In this document: positions 45,401 to 53,220 of the stretch, one piece after another
Numbering within the stretch: the first letter of the stretch is position 1
How the letters are laid out: each line of letters opens with the position of its first letter
Virus record (IMG/VR): IMGVR_UViG_3300021185_002143
Location: 1 to 64,000 of that record
Strand: one strand, 5' to 3'
Source: a virus
Length of the DNA stretch: 64,000 bases
The notes under the pieces: model-generated
Told to the model about the DNA's origin: nothing
Database searches by the model: none
The model's input: only the letters and a program-made list of their open reading frames with translations
Made by a program: the position numbers and the translations under genes

Positions 45401-46060
45401 AGTTGTCCTAACGACAATATTGTTATCTGTAATTTCAGATAGGGGATGGTTGTGTGAAACCGCTGCAAATGCTGTAGCGTCTTGCAACGCTGTGTCAGCT
45501 AGGTCGCCTTGTGCTGATGTTGCAAATGCTGTTGGATCTTGCAACGCTGTGGTTGCTAAAGTACCTTGCGCTGCTGTGGCAAAGTCGGTTGTATCTGCTG
45601 CGGCTGCTGTGCCTCTGTCTGAGATGTCGGAAAGGGTGTGGGTGTGTGCGGTCGGGTCACGGTCATCTGACAACCTAGAGTCATTACCTTTGACAACTTC
45701 TCCATCTGCTGCATTACCGACTGTAGCTACATCAAGGCCAGCGGAGCTACCAGAACCAGTGATTTCTGATAGTGTGTGACTGTGTGTGGTTGGGGTTCTT
45801 GAATCACTCAGCCTTGGGTCGGTGGTGTCGATCAACGTGGCATCGGTAATGTCTGCATTAATAGACGCGAGATTACCTGCTTGAATGGCGTTGTCTGCCT
45901 TGGTTCCTTGCGTGGATGTGGCAAAATCACTTGTATTAGCTGAAGCAGCTGTGCCAGCATCGTTAATATCTGATAAAACGTGATCATGTATCACGTCTGC
46001 TTTTCCTTCTAGAGATCCAGAGACCCCTGTTAGCTTAATAACTTTGATTGGGTTGGACAT
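42443..46060 (-). CDS. Long tail fibre with YadA-like head and C1q/TNF-like tip
   Basis: 1205 residues. The first ~620 hold fibre repeats of the type HTHTLSDISDRGTAAAADTTDFATAAQGT, including a duplicated block with SVKSYVD and GDAYVVD. A GAGGGGTVQG linker follows, nearly the same as in the smaller fibre. Next come ~18 YadA-head-like repeats (VIAGGxxNxI...). The C-terminal ~140 residues (YIIIPSGGLYRVEANICC...QARLAVYQTID) resemble a C1q/TNF jelly-roll trimer tip. A trimeric fibre with receptor-binding tip is likely. It starts 1 base after the upstream stop. Confidence 0.8.
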   Translation of the reverse strand: MSNPIKVIKLTGVSGSLEGKADVIHDHVLSDINDAGTAASANTSDFATSTQGTKADNAIQAGNLASINADITDATLIDTTDPRLSDSRTPTTHSHTLSEITGSGSSAGLDVATVGNAADGEVVKGNDSRLSDDRDPTAHTHTLSDISDRGTAAAADTTDFATAAQGTLATTALQDPTAFATSAQGDLADTALQDATAFAAVSHNHPLSEITDNNIVVRTTDVDVSSTSWVLDEVTLSSNSTTKVPTQASVKSYVDNEILQIDAVAQSFKGAYNALTNTPDLTSPSAISISAGDAYVVDTEGNFYSQLLLVGTTIIADSNNASTENEWTIVVNGLNATTVKTTYESNLDTNAFTDADQTKLTGIETAATADQTGAEIKTAYELEANTNAFTDADEQAVSDVIAGEYTRDDQTSVLGNGWVINDATMATATSSKLATSSSIKSYVDSLTGTNSDTMQFKGEYNATTNTPDLDGSAPREPVATGDAYIVSADGQFWTEDVTIGTLIIANEYNPSSLTGWEIISGGGAAELSELSDVTTAAVTDKFALMADGASYVGRALVEADISDLGTYSTASSTETLTNKTFDADGTGNSITNIDLTSDVIGDLPYSNLVSSTTASKLVGRGSALGAGDMQEINLGTGLTMSGTTISASGSAASNTVYGATWNGDTTNAASKNAIYDKIELLDAAIGAGGGGTVQGSSVTYDVLLASASGTAPVGTADKSVDLQAVRAASTQTSKGVSSVIGGGGNNSTDEAFAVVAGGSNNNNQSFAATISGGEYNQITGLSTQAAYSVIAGGRYNFIRSSSQASTVSGEYNEIDSSGQSSILGGKNNRITNSSYSTVSGGYGNLINTTSSGSRNVIAGGQTNEIQSSYSFVGAGQDNDILQGQRSAIVTGSGNSMSGYGGTDSCIAAGSSNTLSGYGCFIGGGSSCDIDGFFGGSTNTSIIGGSTNSAYYASNSVILGGRDCRLFYSDYTVMSGRRAKITVANKHGQFIYADDQDLDYVCNTERTANFRVANGMHITAPLFITERSSALADIAGRGQIWVKDATPNELWFTDDAGNDNALTGGTYGMLYNNANSATSSCNTIPTAVDWVSAGPSSGTTPTTTNNYIIIPSGGLYRVEANICCTTDVAGEYQFEIYYFNGANWSGTGFVADRAMPNNGDVGSATVSGIVNVAAGGQARLAVYQTIDSGSTTNFLVQSGQLVVTKL

Positions 46061-46061
46061 A

Positions 46062-46391
46062 CTAGTGGGTAATGTGTTTGGAAGTTGTTAGGACAATGTC
46101 ATCCGAGTAATGAATGTCTCCGCCCCCATCAGTAAACTTAATGTCAAACACTAAGGTCATTTCTGGTGGCAGGTTTAAAGTGTCAGATGCAGGTGCGTAG
46201 ACACGTACCTGTCCAGCCGAGGCGGCGGTATCATCAATATTGAACGAGATAAGGGTCTCGTTACTGGCGGCAAGTTTCAGGTCACTTGCGAAGGACCACA
46301 AAGAGAGATCAATAGGTTGATCTAGCTCATCTACACAGAGGCAAGTCTGAGAAAATGTAGAACCCCTCTTGATCTCTATTTCGATAGACAT
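46062..46391 (-). CDS. Beta-rich baseplate/fibre-associated protein
   Basis: 109 residues with strand-rich sequence (MSIEIEIKRGSTFSQTCLC, VRVYAPASDTLNLPPEMTLVFDIKFTDGGG). This pattern recalls the small N-terminal fold of siphophage BppU-type upper baseplate proteins that anchor fibres. No catalytic motif. It is directly upstream of the long fibre and 3 bases from the preceding gene, so a fibre-attachment role is plausible. Confidence 0.5.
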   Translation of the reverse strand: MSIEIEIKRGSTFSQTCLCVDELDQPIDLSLWSFASDLKLAASNETLISFNIDDTAASAGQVRVYAPASDTLNLPPEMTLVFDIKFTDGGGDIHYSDDIVLTTSKHITH

Positions 46392-46394
46392 TAT

Positions 46395-46766
46395 TTAAGC
46401 GTATTCCTCTTTGTCTTTGTCTTCGTCGTCTTCGTCGTCTTCAGCGATTGCTTGTTCTACTGCGGTCGCGAAGTCGGCTTCTTCGTCTTCGTCTTCGGGT
46501 GCCTCTTCTTGGGGCTCTCCCTCAGTCATTTCCTCGGACATTTCTTCAACCATCTCTTCGTCGGCAGGTGCTCCTTCAGCAGGTGCTTCTTCGGCAGGTG
46601 CTTCTTCGCCTCCTTCGACTAATGCTTCGGCTTCAGCTACTGCTTGGTCCGCTTTGATCTGCATTTGTTGTGCCTCAAGCTGTAGAACTTCCGCTTTAGC
46701 GCGGGCTAGTTCTGCTTCGATAGCGGCGGCGAAATTGTCAGGCTCTTCTTTAGGTTGGTTGTCCAT
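46395..46766 (-). CDS. Highly acidic coiled-coil protein next to capsid gene
   Basis: 123 residues, more than a third Glu and Asp, with an N-terminal helix (AAIEAELARAKAEVLQLEAQQMQIKADQAVAEAEALVE) and a tail of EEAPAEE-type repeats ending EDDEDKDKEE. No fold could be assigned. Location just after the capsid gene, separated by a hairpin, suggests a capsid-associated or chaperone-like protein. The repeats come from a short GAAGA/GCWCC-like DNA pattern. Confidence 0.5.
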   Translation of the reverse strand: MDNQPKEEPDNFAAAIEAELARAKAEVLQLEAQQMQIKADQAVAEAEALVEGGEEAPAEEAPAEGAPADEEMVEEMSEEMTEGEPQEEAPEDEDEEADFATAVEQAIAEDDEDDEDKDKEEYA

Positions 46767-46779
46767 GAGGTAAAAGGTG

Positions 46780-46812
46780 TTGTGGGGGGTATAGATTTTA
46801 TACCCCCCACAA
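46780..46812 (-). terminator. Strong hairpin after the major capsid gene
   Basis: A perfect 14-bp stem (46780-46793 with 46799-46812; TTGTGGGGGGTATA) and a 5-base loop lie 20 bases beyond the capsid stop. On the coding strand it is followed by CACCTTTTACC, a weak U-run. It probably lowers transcription into the fibre genes relative to capsid. Confidence 0.6.
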
Positions 46813-46832
46813 CGGTTAGTTTGTTTTAGCGA

Positions 46833-48203
46833 TTAGGCTGCTGGTGTAGCAGAGTCACGCTTGAATAGGACTACATAGCCGAACTCAGTTTTGATTGGCT
46901 TGGATGCAGAAGCAAGGATGCCACGGAAGAAACCAGTGGTTCCATCAGGGTTCTTATCTTCGTGCGGGATGTTCAACCAGTTGAACTTACCCTTGTAATC
47001 ACAAGCCTCGAAGCTCAGACCGTTGGATCCACTGAATGGGTTAGGAATCTGGGACTCCATGACCTCTGAGTGAAGAACGAATGCTGCTTCGATAGGTGCT
47101 ACCTCGTATTCTGCGTTGTCAACAACGATGCCACCGACACTCATGCTGTAAGGCATAACGCGTGTGAGGACACCAGCAGCGATTGTGTAACGAGGAGCGA
47201 GATCGTCAACCATGTGGTAGTAACCACGGAAGGACTTCTCAACACCAAGCGGAGCAATGAGCTCGCTGACTTTAGCTGCGTTGTAACGTACGTCATCACG
47301 GAAGCCTGACTCAGTCTGGAGAGCGTATGAAGCCTCAGAAGAACAGACAAGTGCGAAGACTGGGCGACCATTCTCGCGACCATAAGCATCACGGCCAGCA
47401 CCCTTGCGGACGTTCTGGTAGTAAACTTTGTCGAGGAGGGCGTTGGAGATATTGGCATCTGGAGAGATGTCAGTGTCGCCTACACCAGAAGTGGTGAGAT
47501 CCATGCTACCAGCAACAGATACATCTTCAAATGCTTGGGCTGAAGTGCCGTCACCGTTGCCATCAACGATTGAGCTAACTACAGAACCAGCAGTTTGAGC
47601 ACATACAAGGTTACCAGCAAGACGCTCGTACTCATCACGATAACGGTTTTCCCATGTGTAGGCGGTAGCCTCAGTCATGAGATCCATGATAGCGCGGAGC
47701 TGGTCTTGGCGGTGAGCAGCGTAACGTAGGTCCTCCAAAGAAATCTTAGGAGACTCAACTGTTGCGCGGCGTAGGGTGTATGGCTTCAGCTTACGGCTGA
47801 AGTTGATGTATGAACGCTGATCTTGAGCAAGGTCTGTGGCAGGACTTGCAGTATCACCACCGTTGTTACCAGCGAACTGATTAGCTGCACCAGCGAGTGG
47901 CTGGTCGCCTACAAGTTGAGACTGGTTTAGGGTAGATGATGTCTCAGTGATAGCGATGTCATGCCAGTTAACACCTTGGCTACCTCCGATGGAAGTAGTA
48001 GGTAGAGCACGATCATAGATCATTGTCTGTTGTGTGTAGCCCATGCCTTCTGGGAAGGGTGACTGCTTGATAAGATCCATCCACGCAGATGTGTGGAGGG
48101 TTCGTTTGTGGATGTCAGCTCCGATGCGTCCAGCTTCCTGAACGAGGGCTGCGTCGATTGCGGTGATACCTGTGTCGGTTACACCTCCTTGGAATGTTGC
48201 CAT
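46833..48203 (-). CDS. Major capsid protein
   Basis: 456 residues. The N-terminus (TDTGITAIDAALVQEAGRIGADIHKRTLHTSAWMDLIKQSPFPEGMGYTQQ) and the long E-loop-like and strand-rich body fit an HK97-type capsid protein. Internal features such as YENVRKGAGRDAYG and SEVMESQIPNPF are typical of the non-N4 podovirus-type proteins, but the family was not pinned down. It follows the scaffold gene and a 385-bp leader, and is followed by a hairpin, the normal setting of the most highly expressed late gene. Confidence 0.75.
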   Translation of the reverse strand: MATFQGGVTDTGITAIDAALVQEAGRIGADIHKRTLHTSAWMDLIKQSPFPEGMGYTQQTMIYDRALPTTSIGGSQGVNWHDIAITETSSTLNQSQLVGDQPLAGAANQFAGNNGGDTASPATDLAQDQRSYINFSRKLKPYTLRRATVESPKISLEDLRYAAHRQDQLRAIMDLMTEATAYTWENRYRDEYERLAGNLVCAQTAGSVVSSIVDGNGDGTSAQAFEDVSVAGSMDLTTSGVGDTDISPDANISNALLDKVYYQNVRKGAGRDAYGRENGRPVFALVCSSEASYALQTESGFRDDVRYNAAKVSELIAPLGVEKSFRGYYHMVDDLAPRYTIAAGVLTRVMPYSMSVGGIVVDNAEYEVAPIEAAFVLHSEVMESQIPNPFSGSNGLSFEACDYKGKFNWLNIPHEDKNPDGTTGFFRGILASASKPIKTEFGYVVLFKRDSATPAA

Positions 48204-48269
48204 TTTATTAGTTGGTTTTTAGTTGGTTGTATTTAATGTGCCTGTCATATACGACAGACAACGAGGTTT

Positions 48270-48289
48270 GTGTATCAATTGCGATACAC
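48270..48289. repeat. Inverted repeat in the capsid leader
   Basis: GTGTATC and GATACAC arms (7 bp, perfect) with an AATTGC centre. In the capsid mRNA it would form a hairpin ~70 bases before the start codon. Confidence 0.7.
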
Positions 48290-48316
48290 GATGTCTTTTT
48301 TAGGGACGGTTACCTT

Positions 48317-48344
48317 TAAATAGAACTACTTATGGCTAGAGCGA
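48317..48344 (-). promoter_or_regulatory. Proximal tandem promoter-like repeat (capsid)
   Basis: Minus strand TCGCTC, a 16-base spacer and TATTTA. It shares most of its sequence, including CTCTAGCCAT and AGTTCTATT, with the copy 80 bp upstream. Confidence 0.45.
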
Positions 48345-48396
48345 CCGATGGTATCCGATATGTAGATGAGATAAAACTCGTGTAACTTCTCGGAGT

Positions 48397-48425
48397 CTAA
48401 TAGAACTAATTAATGGCTAGAGCAA
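48397..48425 (-). promoter_or_regulatory. Distal tandem promoter-like repeat (capsid)
   Basis: Minus strand TTGCTC, a 17-base spacer and TATTAG, followed by sequence shared with the proximal copy. The two copies also share a TATCGGATA-like block upstream of the -35. Confidence 0.5.
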
Positions 48426-48494
48426 CCTATCCGATATATTACGGATTCATTTAACCAAAAAAGTCCCACACCGTCAAGGGACAATGTGGGGTGA

Positions 48495-48547
48495 CAAGGT
48501 AAGTGGGAGGCGAATAAACATATGAAAAAAACCTACCACCTACCTTG
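48495..48547 (-). terminator. Hairpin between scaffold and capsid genes
   Basis: Arms 48495-48510 and 48532-48547 (CAAGGTAAGTGGGAGG with CCTACCACCTACCTTG) pair at 14 of 16 positions. A CCGTCAAGG/CCTTGACGG pair (48471-48479 with 48543-48551) competes for the same bases. It could attenuate scaffold read-through into capsid. Confidence 0.5.
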
Positions 48548-48588
48548 ACGGACCACAACACGGGGACACTACAACCCCTCAGTGGAAA

Positions 48589-49779
48589 TTATTGACCACC
48601 AAGTATAGACTCGATGGATGAAGCGAAGTCACCACTCTTTGAAGCGGAGCCAGCTAGTGGTGCAGAGTTAGTTCCACCTGATAGCTTAGGCTCTGCATCT
48701 TCGTATGATGCAAGCTTGCTAGTAAGTTCTTCGATGAGCTTCTGTGATGAGGCGTACTCTTTGACCATTGATGGTAAAAGGCGGGCGGCTACTGCTTGGT
48801 AAGCAAAGTCTACTGAGTGCACGACTGTTGGGTCTACATCAGCTGCTTCTTTCTGGATGCCTTCTAGGTCTAGTCCCTCGAAGCCAGATAAGAAAGGTAC
48901 CTTGTCCTTGATTCTTTGTGTGACGTTCTTAGTTACCTCAACACGCTGTGCGGCTCGGTCGGCGAGTGCTATCTTCTCACGCTCTTCTGAAACTAGGTTT
49001 GCCTCACGTAACGCCTCGTCTGCGTTTGACCGTAGGTTGTCACGTCGCTGTAGGATCGGGTCAATCTCTGCGGCTAGTCTGTAGAATACAGCCTTGTCGC
49101 GATCTGATGCTGTGGCCATGAGCTCGGCTACAACTTCTTCCTGCTGTGCCGCATCCTCGATGGTCATTGCATCTACGAGGTCCTCGTAATCTACGCCGTG
49201 TGCTTCAGCTAGCTTTTCTACGCCAGTAAAGATCTGCTCCAACGGCTGCATGACTGCCTCATTGTATGCATCGGTCTGCTCCAAGCTGGTCAGCATTTGC
49301 TGGTTCTCATACTCTTGGACACGTTGTTGTAAAGTTTCTACGGTCTCGTTGCCTACCACGCCTTCGAGCTCGGCTACTTTAGCCTCTGCTTCTTTTGCTC
49401 TTTGCGTAAGTGACTCACGCTCAACACGTTCTGACTTAAGTTCTGTCTTGAGTCGCTGGAATGCGGAACTAGCTTTCGGTGTCCAGTCATCACCGACGTC
49501 GGCGTCGAGTGAATCAAGTAGATCGGATGTCTCTTCGGTGGACTCCTCCTTGGTTGCCTCTGGTGTCTCCTCAGTTGCTTCTGCTTCTGGGGTGGACTCT
49601 TCTGTTGCTGGTTCTTCCTCCTGTACAGGTGCTTCTTCGGCTGGCTCATCAACAGCGTTGATGCTTGCCTCGAGGGCTGCTTCAAATGAGAAGTCAGCTG
49701 ATTCACCGCCATCCACTTCAGGGATGGCGGCTACTGGGTCAGCTGGGGCGGATTCGGGTGCGGGTGCAGTATCAGACAT
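48589..49779 (-). CDS. Scaffolding protein
   Basis: 396 residues, acidic and helical. The N-terminal ~100 residues are Glu/Pro/Ala-rich repeats (EEAPVQEEEPATEESTPEAEA). A long coiled coil follows (AFQRLKTELKSERVERESLTQRAKEAEAKVAELEGVV), then a more mixed C-terminal region ending in a Ser/Gly-rich stretch. This layout directly upstream of the capsid gene is typical of scaffolds, which template prohead assembly and then leave. No protease domain was seen. Confidence 0.75.
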   Translation of the reverse strand: MSDTAPAPESAPADPVAAIPEVDGGESADFSFEAALEASINAVDEPAEEAPVQEEEPATEESTPEAEATEETPEATKEESTEETSDLLDSLDADVGDDWTPKASSAFQRLKTELKSERVERESLTQRAKEAEAKVAELEGVVGNETVETLQQRVQEYENQQMLTSLEQTDAYNEAVMQPLEQIFTGVEKLAEAHGVDYEDLVDAMTIEDAAQQEEVVAELMATASDRDKAVFYRLAAEIDPILQRRDNLRSNADEALREANLVSEEREKIALADRAAQRVEVTKNVTQRIKDKVPFLSGFEGLDLEGIQKEAADVDPTVVHSVDFAYQAVAARLLPSMVKEYASSQKLIEELTSKLASYEDAEPKLSGGTNSAPLAGSASKSGDFASSIESILGGQ

Positions 49780-49794
49780 TATAATGTTGTTTTG

Positions 49795-50115
49795 TTATTG
49801 TAGGTGGTCCCATTCAGTTGTGCTGAATGTTTGGTTTAGGTTTGCTGGGGCTGAGCAAAGTTTTCGTAAATCATCGAACGCGTCACAGTAACCAGCAAAG
49901 ACTGCGTGGTTCATGGAGTTGGTCTCGGTGTTTCTAATGGATCCTCGGGTGGGTCGTGCGTTCTCTTTAAGAACGGCCTCTGCCTTGCGGAACACTTCGC
50001 TGTTCATCAGCTCTTTTAATGATCCTGCGTTACCACTGGCGTACCATCCCTTGACACTTGAGTCTACTGGGATCGGCTCGAGTGGGAATGATTGTGGTTC
50101 TTTCTTACGGAACAT
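49795..50115 (-). CDS. Small virion or assembly protein
   Basis: 106 residues from ATG 50115. An upstream TTG is rejected because a promoter-like element ends 7 bases before 50115. The N-terminus is FRKKEPQSFPLEPIPVD, then helical and acidic sequence (GNAGSLKELMNSEVFRKAEAVLKENARP). No family was recognised. Position between a nuclease-like gene and scaffold suggests a head-assembly accessory. Confidence 0.5.
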   Translation of the reverse strand: MFRKKEPQSFPLEPIPVDSSVKGWYASGNAGSLKELMNSEVFRKAEAVLKENARPTRGSIRNTETNSMNHAVFAGYCDAFDDLRKLCSAPANLNQTFSTTEWDHLQ

Positions 50116-50122
50116 GGGTTGA

Positions 50123-50151
50123 ATATTAGGGACTTGATTCCCAATGTTCAA
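50123..50151 (-). promoter_or_regulatory. Leaderless-type promoter upstream of the head genes
   Basis: TTGAAC, a 17-base spacer and TAATAT, then 7 bases to ATG 50115. It overlaps the 3' end of the nuclease-like gene. Confidence 0.55.
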
Positions 50152-50576
50152 GGTAAATCGTTAAGTATTTCCCAGTTATCTCTGGGGCTGTCTATTAGAT
50201 TCCAGCTCATTGAAGAAGGACCAATGATGTCTGTTAGAGGATACAGGGCAAAGGCTTCGTGTTCAGCGATGTACATAGCCATGTAATCGAAGTCCCCTTC
50301 TTTATATAAAGTGTAGCGTGGCTTGCCTGTGTTGTTTACCCTGCGCAGACTCGACGGCTTCCCTGAACCTATAATAACTTTCCAGCGTTCTTTGTGCGTT
50401 GGCTTGACCTGCTTTTGCTTGGCACCTTTCTTGACCTGAATCATGATGGGCTTGCACCCAGCCTTGCGGATGATCACATCCGTTTTAGTATTATGGGACG
50501 TGGGCAGGAACGCCTCGTAGCCGTGCAGGGTGGCCTGATATACAAAGGCGGCTTCGGCTACGTCTCCTGTGTTCAA
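50148..50576 (-). CDS. PD-(D/E)XK-type nuclease-like protein
   Basis: 142 residues from TTG 50576, 11 bases after the portal stop. The N-terminus has the restriction-endonuclease-fold order: GDVAEAAFVYQATLHGYEAF (Glu8), KTDVIIRK (Asp33) and IMIQVKKG (Gln47, Lys49). That spacing matches archaeal Hjc-like and Mrr-like small nucleases. The role could be packaging-linked DNA trimming or host DNA attack. There is no Shine-Dalgarno and no ATG start in frame; internal ATGs would remove the first motif. Confidence 0.6.
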   Translation of the reverse strand: MNTGDVAEAAFVYQATLHGYEAFLPTSHNTKTDVIIRKAGCKPIMIQVKKGAKQKQVKPTHKERWKVIIGSGKPSSLRRVNNTGKPRYTLYKEGDFDYMAMYIAEHEAFALYPLTDIIGPSSMSWNLIDSPRDNWEILNDLP

Positions 50577-50587
50577 ATAGTTTGGGG

Positions 50588-52867
50588 TTAAGACCTAGCG
50601 TCTTCTTGGAACTTCATTGCTGCCTCAGCGTCGCGGATTGCTTGGTCCTGCTCGTGCTTCTGCTGCTTGATTGACATTTCAAGTTCTGCCTTCTGTTGCA
50701 TGATCTGCATTTGGACTTGTGCCGCTGCGATCTTAGGATCTTCCTGCGGCTGCTCTCCACCTTGCTGCTGCATCATGGCTGCTTCCTCCTCGGTCATTTG
50801 CTGCTGGGCTTGCGCTTCGTCGCGCTGGATCTTCTCCATTGCCTTGGCAGTGTTGTTGATCATCTCTTCACCATACTGCAACGACTGCTTAGCTTGTGCA
50901 ACTAGTCCCTCAAGTGCTGGCTCGCCGCTGGCGAACTGTGTATGTTCGGCGATGTGCTGGTAGAACGCCTGTAGAACTGGCATTGCTTGCATTGGGTCTG
51001 CCTGACCCGTGTTTAATGCTTCCAGTAACTGGCCAAATGACTCTAAATGGATACCTAAGTGTGTACCATGTAACTCCGAAGACAATACAGGCATCGGTTG
51101 TCCCTGATTCAGGGTAGCGGTTTCCATGATAGCGATCTTATTGTCCACTGTTTCACGTGGAACATCCATCTGCGGTGCGTATCTGTCAGCGATATCGGCT
51201 CCAACACGGGTAGCTACGATGTCACGGGTCAGGTTAGCACGACCTACTTCGTCAAATGAACCACTAATTGCGTTCAATTCACGTAGGGAAGCTAGTCTGT
51301 TAGCCCTTGAGCCGTCTCCGATAGCCCTAACGGCTGTGGTTCTGGCTAGATCTAGGTTTTCTAGGAACTCTTTTGGCACCCCACGGTCATAACAACGGTC
51401 GCAGAAGTCCTTGGTGCGCTGGTCTTTGGGTGATTTGATCACGCGTTTTACTACTTCTCGTAGCAAACGGCCCCAAGATGCGTAGAATAAGTTCAATGCA
51501 GCACCACTTAACTGGGTGCTGATGTCCATATCACTGATAACTTGATCCTTATTCCTGTATGGGCTGGACTGAGTCGGGCCATATGGGGACTGTGTGTCCG
51601 TATTCATGGCCAATTGGTTCTGCATATCCTGCAATGCGGGCTGCACTGCGTTCGATAAGTTAGGAATTGCCTTCTCAATGATGTTAACATTGGGGCTAAG
51701 CACTGCATATGAACCGTAAAAGGTCATGTCTAGCTCCTCAAGGGCTCTGCTAGACTCTGGCTGAAGCATAACTGCCGAAGAAATCATGGCTCCGTCGATC
51801 ATCTGGCAACGTAAACGGTTGCTGGTCTGGACGTGCGAGAAGACTCGCTGCCCTAAACCACGAATCGAGTGGTATGTTCCGTTAGATCCTACGCCATACG
51901 TAAACATTACGTATGCTTCTTCTGCTGATTTGTATCGAGATGGTTTCTCGTAAAGGAATTTGGATGGGCTTGACTCGACACAGGAGTAATGACTCAGGGT
52001 TCCGTCTGTCTCACGCACCAAAAAGTGCAACACAGATACCGTTGGGTTCTCTACACCGACTAGTAAGTCGTTGTTCTTGATCTCAGCTTGCAGGGATTCG
52101 TAATCAGAGTTCAGGTTTCCTGTAGAAAAGGATCCGCGTCCGTTGGTAGTCACGTTCTTGACCATGACTCGCTTCACCTCATCGACGTTCCACCCTACCT
52201 TGGCTGCGGCTTCAGGGTTCTTGATGAAGTTTGCTAGTTCGTGAATGTGGTAAGAGCGACGGATTACGGATACGTCAATGGCTTCCTCGGAAGAGGGTGT
52301 CTGTCTCGGGATTAGGATGTCCTCGAATGAGCCTACCTTAAACTGCCAACCTTCTGGCGAGTCAAAGTATGCGACACCGACACCATGTTTAATGAATGTG
52401 GTGCAGAGGCGTAAGTAGTTCGAGTGAAACTCAGGCCATGACTTTAGTAGCTGCGTGAGTTCTGAGCTGACGATGTCTTCCCACTCGTGGCGCTGGGCAT
52501 CTTCACCGACTGTGCCTTTAACATTAACAAACTTCTCAAGGGACGAGTATAAGTCCACATAAGCTGACAAAGAAATATCAAGTAGACGCTGAGCTTCTCC
52601 AAAATTTAAGTTGGTTTTTTGACCCTGACCTGAAGCGTTAAGCTTCGACTGGTCATAGGGAGCCGCTCCATCAAACATCCCGTCGATGCGGGCGCGTTGT
52701 AGAGCTGACTGTCGATCAGCATCCTTTAAACGGGTGTATATTGCAAGGGCCGATTTAACGTCCTTGAGTCGGCGTGTCTTGGTGCCGTCTTCTTTTACCC
52801 CCATCGTGAGCCCGAGCCCATCAATAACGTCTAGGGACTTGGGTTGCTTCGTAGGTTTGTCTGCCAT
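50588..52867 (-). CDS. Portal protein (head-tail connector)
   Basis: 759 residues, within the range of podovirus portals. The N-terminal half has typical portal features: KRLKDADRQSALQRARIDGMFDG and long helices. The C-terminal ~200 residues are Gln-rich helical (QQMTEEEAAMMQQQGGEQPQED...AELEMSIKQQKHEQDQAIRDAEAAMKF), the usual portal barrel or crown tail. It forms the dodecameric DNA channel and docks the terminase. A weak promoter-like element lies 12 bases before the ATG. Confidence 0.85.
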   Translation of the reverse strand: MADKPTKQPKSLDVIDGLGLTMGVKEDGTKTRRLKDVKSALAIYTRLKDADRQSALQRARIDGMFDGAAPYDQSKLNASGQGQKTNLNFGEAQRLLDISLSAYVDLYSSLEKFVNVKGTVGEDAQRHEWEDIVSSELTQLLKSWPEFHSNYLRLCTTFIKHGVGVAYFDSPEGWQFKVGSFEDILIPRQTPSSEEAIDVSVIRRSYHIHELANFIKNPEAAAKVGWNVDEVKRVMVKNVTTNGRGSFSTGNLNSDYESLQAEIKNNDLLVGVENPTVSVLHFLVRETDGTLSHYSCVESSPSKFLYEKPSRYKSAEEAYVMFTYGVGSNGTYHSIRGLGQRVFSHVQTSNRLRCQMIDGAMISSAVMLQPESSRALEELDMTFYGSYAVLSPNVNIIEKAIPNLSNAVQPALQDMQNQLAMNTDTQSPYGPTQSSPYRNKDQVISDMDISTQLSGAALNLFYASWGRLLREVVKRVIKSPKDQRTKDFCDRCYDRGVPKEFLENLDLARTTAVRAIGDGSRANRLASLRELNAISGSFDEVGRANLTRDIVATRVGADIADRYAPQMDVPRETVDNKIAIMETATLNQGQPMPVLSSELHGTHLGIHLESFGQLLEALNTGQADPMQAMPVLQAFYQHIAEHTQFASGEPALEGLVAQAKQSLQYGEEMINNTAKAMEKIQRDEAQAQQQMTEEEAAMMQQQGGEQPQEDPKIAAAQVQMQIMQQKAELEMSIKQQKHEQDQAIRDAEAAMKFQEDARS

Positions 52868-52879
52868 AAGATGTTGGGG

Positions 52880-52908
52880 ATGTTACTATTTTATAATGAA
52901 GTGGTCAA
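52880..52908 (-). promoter_or_regulatory. Candidate near-leaderless promoter before the portal gene
   Basis: TTGACC, a 17-base spacer and TAACAT, with 12 bases to the ATG. The -35 box overlaps an A/T-rich gap after the preceding stop. Confidence 0.4.
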
Positions 52909-52914
52909 GGTGCA

Positions 52915-53184
52915 TTACCACTTGACCTTGTTGGCCCAGTAGGCGGCGGACATCTTGCCCTTCTTAATGTTCTTAGCGTGGCGAGCTTTGAACGAGGCTT
53001 GACGCTTCGTGGGTTTCCTGTCCCCAGTTACACCCTGTTGTCCAAAGCGAATGAGTTTATGCTTACCGCCCTCACTAGCCATCACCACGTGACTCTTCTT
53101 AGGGTGCTTAGGTGTGCGCTTAGGTTTATTAACCCCAGCGAGACCTAGTCTTTTGATAGTAGCCTTGACGCGATCGGAAGCCAT
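52915..53184 (-). CDS. Small basic protein with portal-proximal location
   Basis: 89 residues from ATG 53184; an upstream TTG is rejected. Strongly basic: KRTPKHPKKSHVV, GGKHKLIRFGQQGVTGDRKPTKRQASFKARHAKN, ending KKGKMSAAYWANKVKW. The GGKHKLIRFGQQG and YWANKVKW parts look like a small family conserved next to portal genes, of unknown function. The first ~10 residues (MASDRVKAT) and the leader are duplicated in the next gene upstream. Confidence 0.55.
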   Translation of the reverse strand: MASDRVKATIKRLGLAGVNKPKRTPKHPKKSHVVMASEGGKHKLIRFGQQGVTGDRKPTKRQASFKARHAKNIKKGKMSAAYWANKVKW

Positions 53185-53220
53185 GTGATTAACATTACAC
53201 AAGATCTATCTAATCGTCAA
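53159..53220. repeat. Promoter-start duplication, copy A
   Basis: 62 bp nearly identical (57/62, all differences transitions) to 53875-53936, 716 bp away. The repeat covers the promoter, start codon and first ~8 codons of two neighbouring genes. Confidence 0.9.
53192..53220 (-). promoter_or_regulatory. Leaderless-type promoter (duplicated)
   Basis: TTGACG, a 17-base spacer and TAATGT, with 7 bases to ATG 53184. All three elements are identical in the second copy. Confidence 0.6.

Larger units (their letters stand above)
48204..48588 (-). promoter_or_regulatory. 385-bp structured leader of the capsid gene
   Basis: This gap between scaffold and capsid has no credible ORF. It contains two tandem promoter-like direct repeats (48317-48344 and 48397-48425), an inverted repeat (48270-48289), an imperfect CTGTC...GACAG palindrome (48242-48257) and a 16-bp hairpin (48495-48547). 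Together they suggest independent transcription and a stabilised 5' leader for the capsid mRNA. Confidence 0.6.

Noticed and set aside
43800-46060. Diversity-generating retroelement target in the fibre
   Set aside because: No reverse transcriptase or template repeat was seen, and the variable-looking repeats are explained by YadA-like units.
48315-48437. Attachment site or transposon ends from the direct repeats before the capsid gene
   Set aside because: No integrase or transposase is present and the repeats fit tandem promoter-like elements better.
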